From Porcincola intestinalis (GTDB lineage Bacteria; Bacillota; Clostridia; Lachnospirales; Lachnospiraceae): 64,000 nucleotides of DNA. The stretch spans positions 285,528 to 349,527 of the forward strand of contig NZ_VULZ01000002.1 of assembly GCF_009696445.1 (NCBI RefSeq), written 5' to 3'. The notes beneath the pieces are model-generated. The model saw only the letters and a list, made by a program, of their open reading frames with translations. It made no database searches and was not told where the DNA came from. How positions within the stretch are numbered: the stretch's first letter is position 1; each line of letters starts with the position of its first letter. The position numbers were made by a program, and so were the translations under genes. This document shows, in pieces, positions 51,912-61,614 of this stretch.

Positions 51912-54425
51912 TCAGATCAGACCATGCTGCTGAAATGCCGCTACCAGCCGCTGCTGAGTCATCGGGAGCTCGTTCATCGCGACACCGGTAGCATTCAGGA
52001 TGGCATTGCGGATCGCCGGGGCAACGGAGATGACCGGCGGCTCTCCCAGCGCCTTGTTGCCATAGGGACCCATCGGGTCGTCCATTTGCAGGAAGATGAC
52101 CTTCAGATCCGGGACATCGAGCGCCGTCGGGATCTTGAAGTCCAGCAGGTTGTTGTTCAGCGGCCTGCCTTTTTCGTTGTACAGAAGCTCCTCGCTCAGG
52201 GCGTAGCCGATGCCCATCGCCATGCCGCCATGCACCTGGGCCTCGGCCAGCTGCGGATTGAGCAGGGTGCCGGAGTCATGAACATTCACAAGATGATCGA
52301 TCTTCACGGTTCCCATCTCCATGTCCACCGTAATATCCGCAAATGTGCATCCGGATGCGTACGTGTTTTCCTTACAGTGATTCGTGACCTCGGCTGTGAT
52401 GTGTTCCGAGCGGTCGAGAGAGTAGAATGCATTCTCTGCGAGATCTTTCATCGAAAGCAGCACCTTGCCGGGCTTTGCGAGGATCTTTCCGGTATCCCTC
52501 AGGATCGACTTCCTCCCGGACGGGAGGTCATCGATGTTCCAATGCTTCACATCCGCATCAAGCCAGTCCTGATACCTGTCATTCTCATCCACGGAGCCGT
52601 CCGGGACGTATCCATAGCCATTTCCAGCGGAAAGATCGGTCTGGATCGTTGTTCCCTCCTCCGGAATGCGCTCACAGATGTTGTTGTCGTGGATCATCAG
52701 TTCCTCGACCGGGCGTCCCAGCATGTAGGCGGCATAGTCCAGGATCCGGTTTCTCAGCTCGAGGCCGCATTTCTTGACGGCTTTGCCGGTGACAAAGGAC
52801 TGTCTGGAAGCGTAGGCGCCGGTGTCAAACGGAGACAGGTCTGTATCCTGTGTCGAGACGATGTAGACCTTGTCCGGTGTGATGCCGGTGGTCTCCGAGG
52901 CCATCTGGGTGAAGACGGTATCGGCTCCCTGCCCGATCTCGGTTGCCGACAGCTCGACCTGGATTGATCCGTCCTGGTTCAGGATCATCCGGGCGCTGGA
53001 GGTCTCGAGAGAAATCGGATAGACGCCGACCTTGTACATGAAGATCGACATCCCGACACCATGGCGGATGGGACCGGTCTGGTTTGCGTACGCCTTCCGC
53101 TTTTCGTCCCAGTGTATGTACTCCGCGCCGCGCCTCATGCACTCCTTCATGGAGTAAGAATAGTAAGTGATGCCGTTGCCCGGATCCCGGAAGCCCTTCC
53201 CGACGCAGTTGTCCATCCGGAACTTCAGTGGGTCAAAGCCCTCCCTGTGACAGATGTCGTCGATCTGGCAGTCCGCCAGGAAGACCGACTGCGGCACGCC
53301 ATAGGCACGCATTGCGCCGGCGGAGGCGGAGTTTGTGAAGACCGTCGTCATGTCCGCGCGGCAGCCATAGGCGTCGTTGTAGAGATCCTTGTAGACCGTT
53401 GCGACGGAGGCTGCAATCGCGTGTCCGTGGGAGGCGTACGCGCCTTTGTTCGCGTAACCGTCGAGGGTGCGCGCAAGGAGGCGGCCGTCTGTTGTGTAGA
53501 GTGCCTTCGTCTTCCCGATCACAGCGTGGCGGACTCTCGTCTGGGAGATGCATTCCTCTCGGGTGGTCTCCAGGCAGACGCACCGGCCGCCGCAGACGAC
53601 CGACAGATAGGCGTTCAGCGGTTCATACAGGATGTCTTGCTTGTTGCCGAAGCCTCCGCCAAGATACGGCTTGATCACGCGGACCTTGCCGACCGGCCAG
53701 CCCAGCGCCTGAGCGATGACACGGCGCATGATGTGCGGGATCTGGGTCGAGGCTGTCACCGTGACCTTTCCGTTTACATCCACGTATGCCCAGCTCGTTG
53801 CCACCTCAATGTGGCAGTGTGAAACCCGCTGCGTCCGGTACGTCTGCTCATATTCCCGGACGTGCTCAGCCCCGTACTCCCTGACCGCCCTCTCTTTTGC
53901 CTGCTCATAGTCGTAGTCCGGCGAGGACTTGAACGATGTGTGGATCAACTCGTTCGTTTTCCGAAGATCCGGGTGAAGCGGGGTTGCCTCCGGTTTAAGG
54001 GCATCCTCGACCGTCGTGAACGACGGATACTCCTTATACTCAATTTTCAAAAGCCTTTCGGCGCGCTCGCAGGCAACGTTGTCCACGCCTACGATTGCAG
54101 CGATGTCATCCCCGTACAGCCGCACGCGCGTATTCAAAAGCTTCCGGTCTGCGATATCCTGGTGCGCTGCCTCGACGCTCCAGGGATGACCGGCAGTTGG
54201 AAACTGGATGTCCGGCACGTCAAAGCAGGTGACAATCTTCACGACACCGGGCACCTTCTCTGCTTCCGATGTATCGATGGAAAGCACCTCGCCATTCGCG
54301 ATGGTTGAATGGACGACGTGCGCGATCAGCGCGTCCTTCGGACACAGGTCATTCGTGTACTTCGCCTCTCCGGTTACCTTCCCGAAGGCGTCGACACGCT
54401 TCATGCTTTTTCCGACAACCTCCAT
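51912..54425 (-). CDS. xdhA: Molybdenum hydroxylase, molybdopterin-binding catalytic subunit
   Basis: An 837-residue catalytic subunit of the xanthine dehydrogenase/aldehyde oxidase family. It shows the substrate-domain start GKVTGEAKYTND, the cofactor motifs YLGGGFGNKQD and SAGAMRAYGVPQ, ELSATEIGQGAD and, near the end, GNKALGEPPVISVAPAI with the catalytic Glu. Together with SelD, YqeB and YedF genes just upstream it is expected to be one of the selenium-dependent hydroxylases with a labile, non-selenocysteine selenium at molybdenum. Substrate is probably hypoxanthine/xanthine or another purine. ATG follows GGAGG. Confidence 0.92.
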   Translation of the reverse strand: MEVVGKSMKRVDAFGKVTGEAKYTNDLCPKDALIAHVVHSTIANGEVLSIDTSEAEKVPGVVKIVTCFDVPDIQFPTAGHPWSVEAAHQDIADRKLLNTRVRLYGDDIAAIVGVDNVACERAERLLKIEYKEYPSFTTVEDALKPEATPLHPDLRKTNELIHTSFKSSPDYDYEQAKERAVREYGAEHVREYEQTYRTQRVSHCHIEVATSWAYVDVNGKVTVTASTQIPHIMRRVIAQALGWPVGKVRVIKPYLGGGFGNKQDILYEPLNAYLSVVCGGRCVCLETTREECISQTRVRHAVIGKTKALYTTDGRLLARTLDGYANKGAYASHGHAIAASVATVYKDLYNDAYGCRADMTTVFTNSASAGAMRAYGVPQSVFLADCQIDDICHREGFDPLKFRMDNCVGKGFRDPGNGITYYSYSMKECMRRGAEYIHWDEKRKAYANQTGPIRHGVGMSIFMYKVGVYPISLETSSARMILNQDGSIQVELSATEIGQGADTVFTQMASETTGITPDKVYIVSTQDTDLSPFDTGAYASRQSFVTGKAVKKCGLELRNRILDYAAYMLGRPVEELMIHDNNICERIPEEGTTIQTDLSAGNGYGYVPDGSVDENDRYQDWLDADVKHWNIDDLPSGRKSILRDTGKILAKPGKVLLSMKDLAENAFYSLDRSEHITAEVTNHCKENTYASGCTFADITVDMEMGTVKIDHLVNVHDSGTLLNPQLAEAQVHGGMAMGIGYALSEELLYNEKGRPLNNNLLDFKIPTALDVPDLKVIFLQMDDPMGPYGNKALGEPPVISVAPAIRNAILNATGVAMNELPMTQQRLVAAFQQHGLI

Positions 54426-54439
54426 ACCGTGTTTACCTC

Positions 54440-55657
54440 CTAGCCCTCTGTTTGTACAATATCTCTGAGCTCCTCGATCAGTATCTGAACCTGACCGGGC
54501 GTGTTGGCATGTGAAAATGATGCCCGCACGATGCCTCTTTTTTCGGTTCCAAAAAAGCGATGAATCAAAGGAGCGCAGTGTCCGCCTGCCCGGACTGCGA
54601 TCTGTCTGTCACGCCAGAGCCGGTCAGCAACATCTGCAGCCTCGAGCTGACCGATGTTGAACGCGACAGTCGGAAGTACTGGCTCCGAATCACCTTGGCA
54701 GCTGGCCGAGGCAGGATTTACAGCTGTCCCTCTTCCATACACGTGGATGCGCTCTTCCCCTGCCTGCCGGTTGATGGCATCAATGCCGGAAAGCAGCTGC
54801 TTTCGCAGGCTGAGAGCCTGCGCCCTCCATGTTTCCCGCTTTCCTTCTGCGAAGGCGAGGGCTGCGTGCAGCCCGGCGATCGAGTGTGCGTTCTGCGTGC
54901 CGGCTTCCAGATGCTCCGGCATTTCCTGCGGCATGGTCTCCAGAAATGTCCGAATGCCGGAGCCTCCTGCCATCAGAGGGCTGAGCCTTATGCCACGCCG
55001 CACAATGATCGCTCCGGTTCCCTGCGGTCCCATCAGCGCCTTGTGTCCGGAAAAGCACAGGATATCGATTCCGGATTGCCTCATACGAATCGGGATGATG
55101 CCCATCGTCTGTGCCGCGTCCAGAATCAAGGTTGCACGACTTTCTCTGCATAGTGCCGATACGACAGAAAGGTCGATGACGTTACCTGTCACGTTGCTGC
55201 CGTGCGAGAGCGCCACTGCGATCCGGGTATCCGGATTCTGCGTGCGGATGGTTCTGAGGGTCTGTTCCAGATCCTCCATATCGAGGCGTGCGTCCGCCTT
55301 AAGCCCGACAAAATGGACGACAACACCCCTCTCTCTCAGCCTGTAGGCCGGCCGCAGCACGGAATTGTGTTCCTGAAGACTCACGATCAGATAATCGCCA
55401 GCATGAAGTCCCAGTCCCAGGATGGCAGTGTTCAGGGCTTGCGTTGCGTTTGTCGTGAAAGCCACGCAGTCCGGCCCCTCTGCCCCGGCAAGCGCTGCCA
55501 GCTGCATCCTTGTCTCAAACAGACAGCGGTCTGCATCCAGCGAAGCACTGTAGGCACCTCTTGACGGATTGCCGAAGGCATCGATGGCTGCTGCGACCGC
55601 TTCCTTCACACACGGCGGCCTGTTGTATGAAGTTGCCGCATTGTCAAAATAAATCAT
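54440..55657 (-). CDS. Class V aminotransferase, cysteine desulfurase-like (selenium-molybdenum hydroxylase cluster)
   Basis: A 405-residue PLP enzyme of the NifS/SufS type. MIYFDNAATSYNRPP starts it, SHGSNVTGNVIDL and ILDAAQTMGI precede the PLP lysine in CFSGHKALMGPQG, and the catalytic cysteine region RAGGHCAPLIH is near the end. It may release selenium or sulfur from (seleno)cysteine for the hydroxylase cofactor. It overlaps yqeB by four bases. A short polar insertion (AVNPASASCQGDSEP) lies near residue 320. This enzyme type is a known neighbour of yqeB and selD in such clusters. Confidence 0.88.
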   Translation of the reverse strand: MIYFDNAATSYNRPPCVKEAVAAAIDAFGNPSRGAYSASLDADRCLFETRMQLAALAGAEGPDCVAFTTNATQALNTAILGLGLHAGDYLIVSLQEHNSVLRPAYRLRERGVVVHFVGLKADARLDMEDLEQTLRTIRTQNPDTRIAVALSHGSNVTGNVIDLSVVSALCRESRATLILDAAQTMGIIPIRMRQSGIDILCFSGHKALMGPQGTGAIIVRRGIRLSPLMAGGSGIRTFLETMPQEMPEHLEAGTQNAHSIAGLHAALAFAEGKRETWRAQALSLRKQLLSGIDAINRQAGEERIHVYGRGTAVNPASASCQGDSEPVLPTVAFNIGQLEAADVADRLWRDRQIAVRAGGHCAPLIHRFFGTEKRGIVRASFSHANTPGQVQILIEELRDIVQTEG

Positions 55658-56574
55658 TCGTCAAAGTTCTGCTGCGCTGCAAAGTGGATGAGTTCTGTCA
55701 AAACTGCTCCGCCGATTGCCCGCGCCTTGTCGGAAATCCTGAAACAGTTGTCATGCTCTGATGTGCGGGGGTCGATGTCCGCGATCTTAAAACCTTCCGG
55801 TACCGGATATCCGTCCCGGATCAGGCCTCTGAGCAAGCCTGTAAAGCCTGCCCTCACCGGCACACCGACTTCCCCCTGTCCGGATGAACTACCCTCCGGC
55901 ATAATACTGGCGATGACCTGTCCTTCCTCTACGATATCGCCGATTGCTGCGCAGGTTTTCACGATGCCGGCTGCCGGACTGTGGATGACACGGTCCTGTG
56001 CATGGCCGGCGATCAGCCCCGGTGTGCCGGTATTGGGGAGCGCTTCTCCCTCCATAATGGCCCTGCCGAGGCTGTGCCCGCGCATCGTCTCGATCACTAC
56101 ATCGCAGTCCCTCCCGGCTGTAAATCCGGGGCCGAGCGCAATCACAAGCGGTGCCATGTCTTTCGTCGTCCCGAGGTTTTTCTTTGCCAGAATGGCGTCA
56201 ACGACACAGGTAAGAAACAGATGCCGTCCGCCACCCTCCAGGGTCGTCAGACCGGTGTCCCACTCGGCATACTTCTCGCCGGAGTGGATGATATCACGGA
56301 TGGCGGCGCCGTCCGGGTCCACCAGCATGGCAATTCCATCCTGGAAGAGCAGGTACTCCGCCTCGTCCAGGTTATGTGCAAGCATAACCGAAACATCTTC
56401 GACGGTCGCACTTCCTTCGTAGACGGCCTCTGACAGGGCGACCGTCCTGCGGATGGCGCTCGGGTGCGCCGACTCCAGGATCAGAACCGGGAACCCGGCT
56501 CTTCTCAGCGTCCGGATTGTGCCGGTCGCAATGTCGCCGCCGCCTCTCACGATTACAAGCTGATCTGTTACCAT
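55654..56574 (-). CDS. yqeB: YqeB-type selenium-dependent molybdenum hydroxylase maturation protein
   Basis: A 306-residue protein of the EF2563/YqeB family, a marker of labile-selenium molybdenum hydroxylases. It has an N-terminal Rossmann-like motif VIVRGGGDIATGTIRTL, the family stretch ALGPGFTAGRDCDVVIETMRGH, and a lipoyl-like C-terminal segment (VIHSPAAGIVKTCAAIGDIV EEGQ). The biochemical role is not established; it is thought to act in cofactor maturation. The start follows GAGGAAGG. Confidence 0.9.
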   Translation of the reverse strand: MVTDQLVIVRGGGDIATGTIRTLRRAGFPVLILESAHPSAIRRTVALSEAVYEGSATVEDVSVMLAHNLDEAEYLLFQDGIAMLVDPDGAAIRDIIHSGEKYAEWDTGLTTLEGGGRHLFLTCVVDAILAKKNLGTTKDMAPLVIALGPGFTAGRDCDVVIETMRGHSLGRAIMEGEALPNTGTPGLIAGHAQDRVIHSPAAGIVKTCAAIGDIVEEGQVIASIMPEGSSSGQGEVGVPVRAGFTGLLRGLIRDGYPVPEGFKIADIDPRTSEHDNCFRISDKARAIGGAVLTELIHFAAQQNFDE

Positions 56575-56609
56575 ACCTTCCTCACTGTCTCATATGGTGC
56601 AGGCTGTCC

Positions 56610-57839
56610 TCAGGCCGTCACCAGGATGTGGTCCAACTGGTCTGTCACCTCTCCGATCAGGCTGCAGGGAAGCCCGAGCTTCTTGATCTCTGTCAGCACC
56701 TCGTCGGCGATTTCATTTGGCACCGCCGCCAGAAGGCCGCCGGAGGTCTGCGGGTCGAACAACAGTTCCTGCTGCCAGAATGCTGTGTTATGGAACTCCA
56801 CCAGGTCTCCGAGATGATTGCGGTTGCGCTGTCCGTTCGCCGTGATGAAAAAATCCTCCTCGACGAATTCCCGCACCCACTTAAAATGCGGCACTGTGCT
56901 CGTGTGGAGGACAGCGCCCAGCGGACTGCTGCCCGACTGGTTTCTGCTGCCTGCCTGCACTGCATGGTCTGTCTGGTTTGAATTGCCTGCCAGCCCCGCT
57001 CCGGCCGTCTGGCCTGTACTGTCCGGCAGCGTCATATCACTGGTCTGATCTGTCTGGCCCGCCTGCCTGCCGCCTGCCACCTGCCCGCCTCCGTCTTCTG
57101 CATCCGGGGATCCGGACGCGCGGCGCTTCATGCCGAGCATCTCTGACAGGTGCCCGAGCAGGGAGAATCCTGTCACGTCCGTGCAGGCGTGAACCTCGTA
57201 GCGCGACAGAACCTTTGCCGCATACTTGTTCAGGGTTGTCATCGAACGGATCGCCTCATCCATACTGGCCGGATCGGCTGCCTTCACACGGCCTGCCGTG
57301 CAGACGATGCCGGTTCCGAGCGGCTTCGTCAGAATCAGGCGGTCGCCCGCGCGGGCACCGACGTTGGTCAGGACGCGCGCCGGGTCAATGAGCCCGGTCA
57401 CCGACAGACCGTACTTGACATCGTTGTCGTTGATCGAGTGTCCGCCGCACAGAGACGCGCCGGCTTCTGCAACCTTCTCCGCGCCTCCCTGCATGATTCT
57501 TCCCAGGATGTTCAGATCCCAGGACTGCGGGAAGCAGACGATGTTCAGCGCCGTCACCGGCCGACCGCCCATCGCCCAGATATCGGACATCGCATTGGCT
57601 GCCGCGATCTGGCCAAACAAATACGGGTCATCTACCATCGGCGGGAAGAAATCAAGTGTCTGGACGATCGCCCGGTCCCCGCTCACACGGTAGACCGCCG
57701 CATCGTCATTTGTATCAAAGCCGACCAGAAGGTCCGGATCTCTTTTCTGAGCCGGCAGACGGCTTAGTACCCGGTCCAGAATGTCCGGCCCGAGCTTCGC
57801 TGTGCAGCCCCCGCCCTTGCAGAATTCAATTTGCTCCAT
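56610..57839 (-). CDS. selD: Selenide, water dikinase (selenophosphate synthetase) with long low-complexity insertion
   Basis: A 409-residue enzyme that makes selenophosphate from selenide and ATP. ATG 57839 follows GGAGG. The N-terminal catalytic motif GGGCTAK supplies Cys12 and Lys15, equivalent to Cys17 and Lys20 of E. coli. Further motifs are [31 protein letters not shown] and [10 protein letters not shown]. Residues about 239-306 (Gly/Ser/Gln/Thr/Asp-rich, with runs such as [19 protein letters not shown]) interrupt the C-terminal domain and explain the excess over the usual roughly 345 residues. In this cluster it serves hydroxylase maturation; no selA or selB gene is in the window. Confidence 0.93.
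   Translation of the reverse strand: MEQIEFCKGGGCTAKLGPDILDRVLSRLPAQKRDPDLLVGFDTNDDAAVYRVSGDRAIVQTLDFFPPMVDDPYLFGQIAAANAMSDIWAMGGRPVTALNIVCFPQSWDLNILGRIMQGGAEKVAEAGASLCGGHSINDNDVKYGLSVTGLIDPARVLTNVGARAGDRLILTKPLGTGIVCTAGRVKAADPASMDEAIRSMTTLNKYAAKVLSRYEVHACTDVTGFSLLGHLSEMLGMKRRASGSPDAEDGGGQVAGGRQAGQTDQTSDMTLPDSTGQTAGAGLAGNSNQTDHAVQAGSRNQSGSSPLGAVLHTSTVPHFKWVREFVEEDFFITANGQRNRNHLGDLVEFHNTAFWQQELLFDPQTSGGLLAAVPNEIADEVLTEIKKLGLPCSLIGEVTDQLDHILVTA
56922..57125 (-). other. In-frame low-complexity insertion within selD
   Basis: This segment encodes about 68 Gly/Gln/Ser/Thr/Asp-rich residues with repeated words (GQT, NQT, QAG) and no aromatic residues. It is imperfectly repetitive at DNA level (CTGTCTGG / CTGGCCTG words). 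A similar polar insertion occurs in xdhB at 51153-51278. Confidence 0.7.
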
Positions 57840-57930
57840 GCTGGTATCCTCCAAGTCACGCCGCCTGCCCTGCACCCATTCGTAGATTTCATGTTCATGG
57901 GCAGATAGACACTTCTCTACTCCGCATACT

Positions 57931-58572
57931 TCAGCACGGCTTCACAACCCTGTACGGGCCGGTCAGTGCCTCGGTGATTTCGTACATGTTGGTCACGCCG
58001 CCGACCTTCAGCTTGTCCTCCAGGTTCTGGAACTTCAGGCAGGTGCCGCAGGTCGCGATCTCCGCGCCAGATTTCTCAAGCTCCCGCAGGTCGTCCAACG
58101 ACTCGGAGCCTTCGCAGGTCAGCCGTGCCCCGCCGTTATAGAAGATGATCTTCTTCGGCACATCCTCCTTCTTCGACAGAGCGAAGAGGAAGCCCTTGAG
58201 CAGAATCTTTCCAAGTTCTTTCTCCGGCTCTCCCATGCTGTCTGAGGAAATGACAACGATATAGCCCTGCGGTGCTGCTGCCGGGATGCCACAGGCCTGA
58301 TAGTCCTGCTCATTGAATGTGGCATCTCCCTTGCCCTGGAGCTCCTTTGCGGCCTCGGTGACGGTCAGGCGAACCCTGTACTCAGTATCTGAAACCTTCT
58401 CCATCTCATAGGCATACTGCCTCTGATCTGCGAATTTCTTCAGGTTCTGTGCGGAAATCTCGTTGTCGACAACGGTCTCCACAACCTCGCCGACGCCCAG
58501 CGGCTCCAACGCTTTCTTCGTGTCCACAATCGGAATCGGGCACTGTTTCCCTCTTTCATCCAGTGAAATCAT
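57931..58572 (-). CDS. yedF: YedF-type selenium metabolism protein (TusA-like plus DsrE-like domains)
   Basis: A 213-residue protein. The first 75 residues are a TusA/SirA domain with the persulfide-type CPIP motif ([18 protein letters not shown]). Residues about 105-205 form a DsrE-like domain with [27 protein letters not shown]. This two-domain protein is a recognised companion of selD in selenium-dependent hydroxylase clusters and may carry selenium as a perselenide. ATG 58572 follows AAGGAG. Confidence 0.9.
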   Translation of the reverse strand: MISLDERGKQCPIPIVDTKKALEPLGVGEVVETVVDNEISAQNLKKFADQRQYAYEMEKVSDTEYRVRLTVTEAAKELQGKGDATFNEQDYQACGIPAAAPQGYIVVISSDSMGEPEKELGKILLKGFLFALSKKEDVPKKIIFYNGGARLTCEGSESLDDLRELEKSGAEIATCGTCLKFQNLEDKLKVGGVTNMYEITEALTGPYRVVKPC

Positions 58573-58695
58573 GATTCGTTCTCCTTCTTTTTGCTTATTT
58601 TCTACGATCCTATTCATGCAGGCTGCCTGACAGCACACGGGCTTGCCTTCCTTGTTCCTGTCAGCCGGTCATCATGCTTGCATGCTTCCTGGCTC

Positions 58696-58850
58696 TTCAC
58701 TGCTGGCCTACCGTCACAGCTGATTTACTGCCACAGCTAATTGCCATTACAACTGGCTTGCAGTCACAATTGGTTTGCCCTTCACAGCTGGTTTACGGTT
58801 ACCGTTGGTTTGCTCCTCACAGCTGGTTTGCCGTCACAGCCGAGCTGGCG
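58696..58850. repeat. Degenerate 17-18-bp tandem repeats
   Basis: Eight to nine imperfect copies of a unit close to GTCACAGCTGGTTTGC lie between the yedF gene and the end of the M20 hydrolase gene, reaching about 30 bases into the latter. The period is too short and irregular for CRISPR. In the leftward message they read as repeated GCAAACCAGCTGTGAC words, each containing the CAGCTG palindrome. Confidence 0.7.
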
Positions 58851-59998
58851 TATACCGCCGCCGCAACCGGAAGGGCTGTGTCGTTGGCATGGAATTTCGG
58901 ATTGTGCCAGGCATGCAGCGACTCTCCCTCCGTCCCGGAGCCGACCCAGTAGAGGTAGGACGGGATTTTGTCCATGATGATTGCGAAGTCCTCGCTCGCG
59001 AGGGTCGGCACCGCCGTCACGCAGTTCTCCTCCCCGACGACGGCTGCAGCCGCCCTGTGGGCGATCTTCGTCATCTCCGGCGTATTATACGCAACCGGCA
59101 GCACTTCCTTATATTCAATGTCCGCCGTGCACTGATAGGCCTTCGCCGTGTTCGTCACAATCTCCTCCAGGCGACGGATCTGCGTCTCCTTCGTCTTCTG
59201 GCTCAGCGCCCGCACGCAGCCGGTCATCCTCACATCCTCAACGATCAGGTTCTCGACGCTCCCGCCATGGATGGAGCCGATTGTCAGAATCGCGTTCTCC
59301 ATCGGGTCAACATTCCTGCTGACGATGGTCTGAAGTGACTGGATGATCGCCGCCGCACAGACGATCGGATCGATGCACAGATGCGGCATCGCGCCGTGCC
59401 CGCCCTTGCCGTGGACAGTGATGACGAAGTTTGACTTTGCGCTCATCAGTCCGCCAGACTGGATCACGACCTGCCCTGCCGGAACCTCCGGACGGTTGTG
59501 CATACCGAAGAAGTATTTCGGGGAAATGATCGAGAAGAGTCCTGCGTCGATCATTTCCTGGCAGCCATTCGTCGTTTCCTCCGCTTCCTGAAACAGGAAG
59601 TCGACGGTTCCCGGCACCTCTGCGCGGTTTCTTGACAGAATCATCGCGGCTCCAAGGAGCGACGCGGTGTGAAAGTCGTGTCCGCAGGCGTGCATCTTTC
59701 CCTCGCATCTGGACTTGTATGGGCTTTCGACCTGCTCGGTCTGCGGAAGGGCATCGATGTCCGCCCGAAGGCCAGTCTCCCCGCCGCTTTTTCCGCCCCG
59801 AAGCCGCGCCACCACGCCGGTCTTCACGACCGATGTATCGGGCAGATCAAGGATCTCGATCCCCGGCAGCCCGGAGAGCACCTCCCGGATCCTTTCGGTT
59901 GTCCTGAACTCCTCATGCGAGAGCTCCGGGTGCATGTGCAGGTCTCTCTTGATCGCCAGCACCTGTCCGGCTTCCTTCTCTGTCAAGTGCAAATCCAT
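58817..59998 (-). CDS. M20-family metal-dependent amidohydrolase
   Basis: A 393-residue hydrolase of the IAA-amino-acid/N-acyl-amino-acid amidohydrolase group. Metal-site motifs are MHPELSHEE, HACGHDFHTA, FLFQEAEETTNG (catalytic Glu) and FFGMHNRPEVP. The dimerisation domain lies at about 185-300. Such enzymes cleave N-acyl or N-carbamoyl bonds. Beside a hydantoinase it may hydrolyse a carbamoyl product of purine or pyrimidine ring opening. The C-terminal codons (VTANQL) lie in the tandem-repeat region, so the exact end may vary. Confidence 0.88.
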   Translation of the reverse strand: MDLHLTEKEAGQVLAIKRDLHMHPELSHEEFRTTERIREVLSGLPGIEILDLPDTSVVKTGVVARLRGGKSGGETGLRADIDALPQTEQVESPYKSRCEGKMHACGHDFHTASLLGAAMILSRNRAEVPGTVDFLFQEAEETTNGCQEMIDAGLFSIISPKYFFGMHNRPEVPAGQVVIQSGGLMSAKSNFVITVHGKGGHGAMPHLCIDPIVCAAAIIQSLQTIVSRNVDPMENAILTIGSIHGGSVENLIVEDVRMTGCVRALSQKTKETQIRRLEEIVTNTAKAYQCTADIEYKEVLPVAYNTPEMTKIAHRAAAAVVGEENCVTAVPTLASEDFAIIMDKIPSYLYWVGSGTEGESLHAWHNPKFHANDTALPVAAAVYASSAVTANQL

Positions 59999-60029
59999 CT
60001 TCTGTCACGCTCCTCTTTTTTCCTTCTTC

Positions 60030-61406
60030 TCAGAAGAACTCCGGCAGCCCCCGCTTCAGGTACTGACCTCTGTTCTCCTTGATCACTCTGCCGTCCTCGG
60101 CAACCTTCTCGCCTCTGAGGTAGACCTGGTCGATGGCACCCTTCAGCTTCATGCCCTCGAGCGGCGCATAGTCCGCCTTCGAGATCTGGGTCTTCACGGA
60201 AATGGTTCGCTCCGCTGCTGGGTCGAGGATGACGATGTCCGCGTCCGCTCCTTCCTTCAGCACACCCTTCTTCGGATAGAGGCCGTAGAGCCTTGCCGGG
60301 TTCTCGGCCAGAAGCTCGCACATTTTTTCCTTCGTGATGCGCCCTTTTGCAACACCCTCTGAGTAGATGACGGCCGGTCTTGTCTCCGCGCCGGGCATGC
60401 CGCCCGGAATCTTCCGGAAGTCGTCCTTCCCGAGCTCCTTCTGCGCGATGGTGAAGGAGCAGTGGTCGGTCGAGACGGTCTGAATTTCACCGTCCGCCAT
60501 GGCCTTCCACAGAGCGTCCTGGTCGGTCTTCTTTCTCAGCGGTGGGGCGCAGACATACTTCGACGCCTCATCAAAATCGTCGTTGTCATAGAGGCTGTCA
60601 TCCATCACCAGATACTGCGGGCAGGTCTCCACGTAGACCTTCTGCCCGCGCCTTCTGGCCGCCCGGATCTCCTCAAGCCCCTCCAGGCAGGTCAGGTGGA
60701 CGTCGATGACCGGCTCGTCCGCCACCTCCGCCAGATGGCAGTAGCGTCCGATGGCCTCCGCCTCCGCTGCCGCCGGGCGTGTGAGATAGTGGGAACTGAC
60801 CTTTCTGCGTCTTTCGTCCGCCGCATACTCCTCGCGGAGCGCGTCGATCAGTCCACTGTTCTCGCAGTGGCAGCCGGTCGTGGTGCCGCACTCCTTCAGC
60901 CGCTGCAGCACCTTCAGGATCGTGCAGTCGTCAATCTGGGTATCATAGGTCATGTAAATCTTGAAGGTAGAGGCGCCGCGCTCGATCATGTCCGGGATCT
61001 CGGCGGAGATCGAATCATTCCACTCTGTAATGGTCTGATGGAACCCATAGTCGCAGCTGCAGCCAGCCTCAGCCTTCCGGAACCAGTTGTCGAGGCCCTC
61101 GTTCAGCGTCTCGCCCGGATAGGCGGTTCCAAAGTCGATGACACTCGTTGTCCCGCCGGCGATCTCCGCCTTTGTACCGGAAGAAAAATCGTCAGCCGTG
61201 ACCGTTCCGGCTACATGCAGATCAAAATGGGTGTGCGCATCGATGAATCCCGGGAAGACGAGCTTGCCGGCGCAGTCCACGATCTCGCAGCCTGAGGGCG
61301 GATCGATGTGAGAAGCGATCCTGCAGATCTTTTCACCGTCTGTCAGTAGGTCTGCCGACCTGCTGCCGGACGGGTATACCAGTGTACCATTCTGAAACAG
61401 TATCAT
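60030..61406 (-). CDS. Dihydropyrimidinase/hydantoinase-like amidohydrolase
   Basis: A 458-residue cyclic amidohydrolase. ATG 61406 follows AAGGAGG. The binuclear metal site is complete by motif: HTHFD, carboxylated Lys in STFKIYMTYD, CHCENSG, VIDVHLTC and STDHCSF. It opens cyclic imides such as dihydropyrimidines, hydantoins or related purine breakdown rings. It is encoded next to an M20 amidohydrolase, a common hydantoinase/carbamoylase pairing, and inside a purine and selenium operon; hyuA-like genes are known in anaerobic purine degradation clusters. Confidence 0.9.
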   Translation of the reverse strand: MILFQNGTLVYPSGSRSADLLTDGEKICRIASHIDPPSGCEIVDCAGKLVFPGFIDAHTHFDLHVAGTVTADDFSSGTKAEIAGGTTSVIDFGTAYPGETLNEGLDNWFRKAEAGCSCDYGFHQTITEWNDSISAEIPDMIERGASTFKIYMTYDTQIDDCTILKVLQRLKECGTTTGCHCENSGLIDALREEYAADERRRKVSSHYLTRPAAAEAEAIGRYCHLAEVADEPVIDVHLTCLEGLEEIRAARRRGQKVYVETCPQYLVMDDSLYDNDDFDEASKYVCAPPLRKKTDQDALWKAMADGEIQTVSTDHCSFTIAQKELGKDDFRKIPGGMPGAETRPAVIYSEGVAKGRITKEKMCELLAENPARLYGLYPKKGVLKEGADADIVILDPAAERTISVKTQISKADYAPLEGMKLKGAIDQVYLRGEKVAEDGRVIKENRGQYLKRGLPEFF

Positions 61407-61614
61407 GGAAATGCCTCCTTCCATTCATGTCCCGGCTGAAGACGCATCCGTCCTGTCTGTGACAGAGCCTGCGTACTGAAAAATCCGATATGACAAGCCT
61501 ATGTAATAAGCCTATATAAAAAGAAAGCCGGGGTTCACGTCTCCGCCGCCCTCGGCATTGTCCCTGTCCTGTCTCTCTGCCGCAGGTTGTATCCTGTCCT
61601 TCCCCGGTTGTCTG

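Noticed and set aside
51186..52967. 593-codon rightward open frame
   Set aside because: It is a shadow of the hydroxylase FAD and molybdopterin subunit genes in G+C-rich DNA; the opposite strand carries unmistakable family motifs.
58696..58850. CRISPR-like array
   Set aside because: The repeat period is only 17-18 bases with no separate spacers and no cas genes nearby.
60462..61295. 277-codon rightward open frame
   Set aside because: Antisense to the hydantoinase, whose metal-site motifs are complete; no ribosome binding site.
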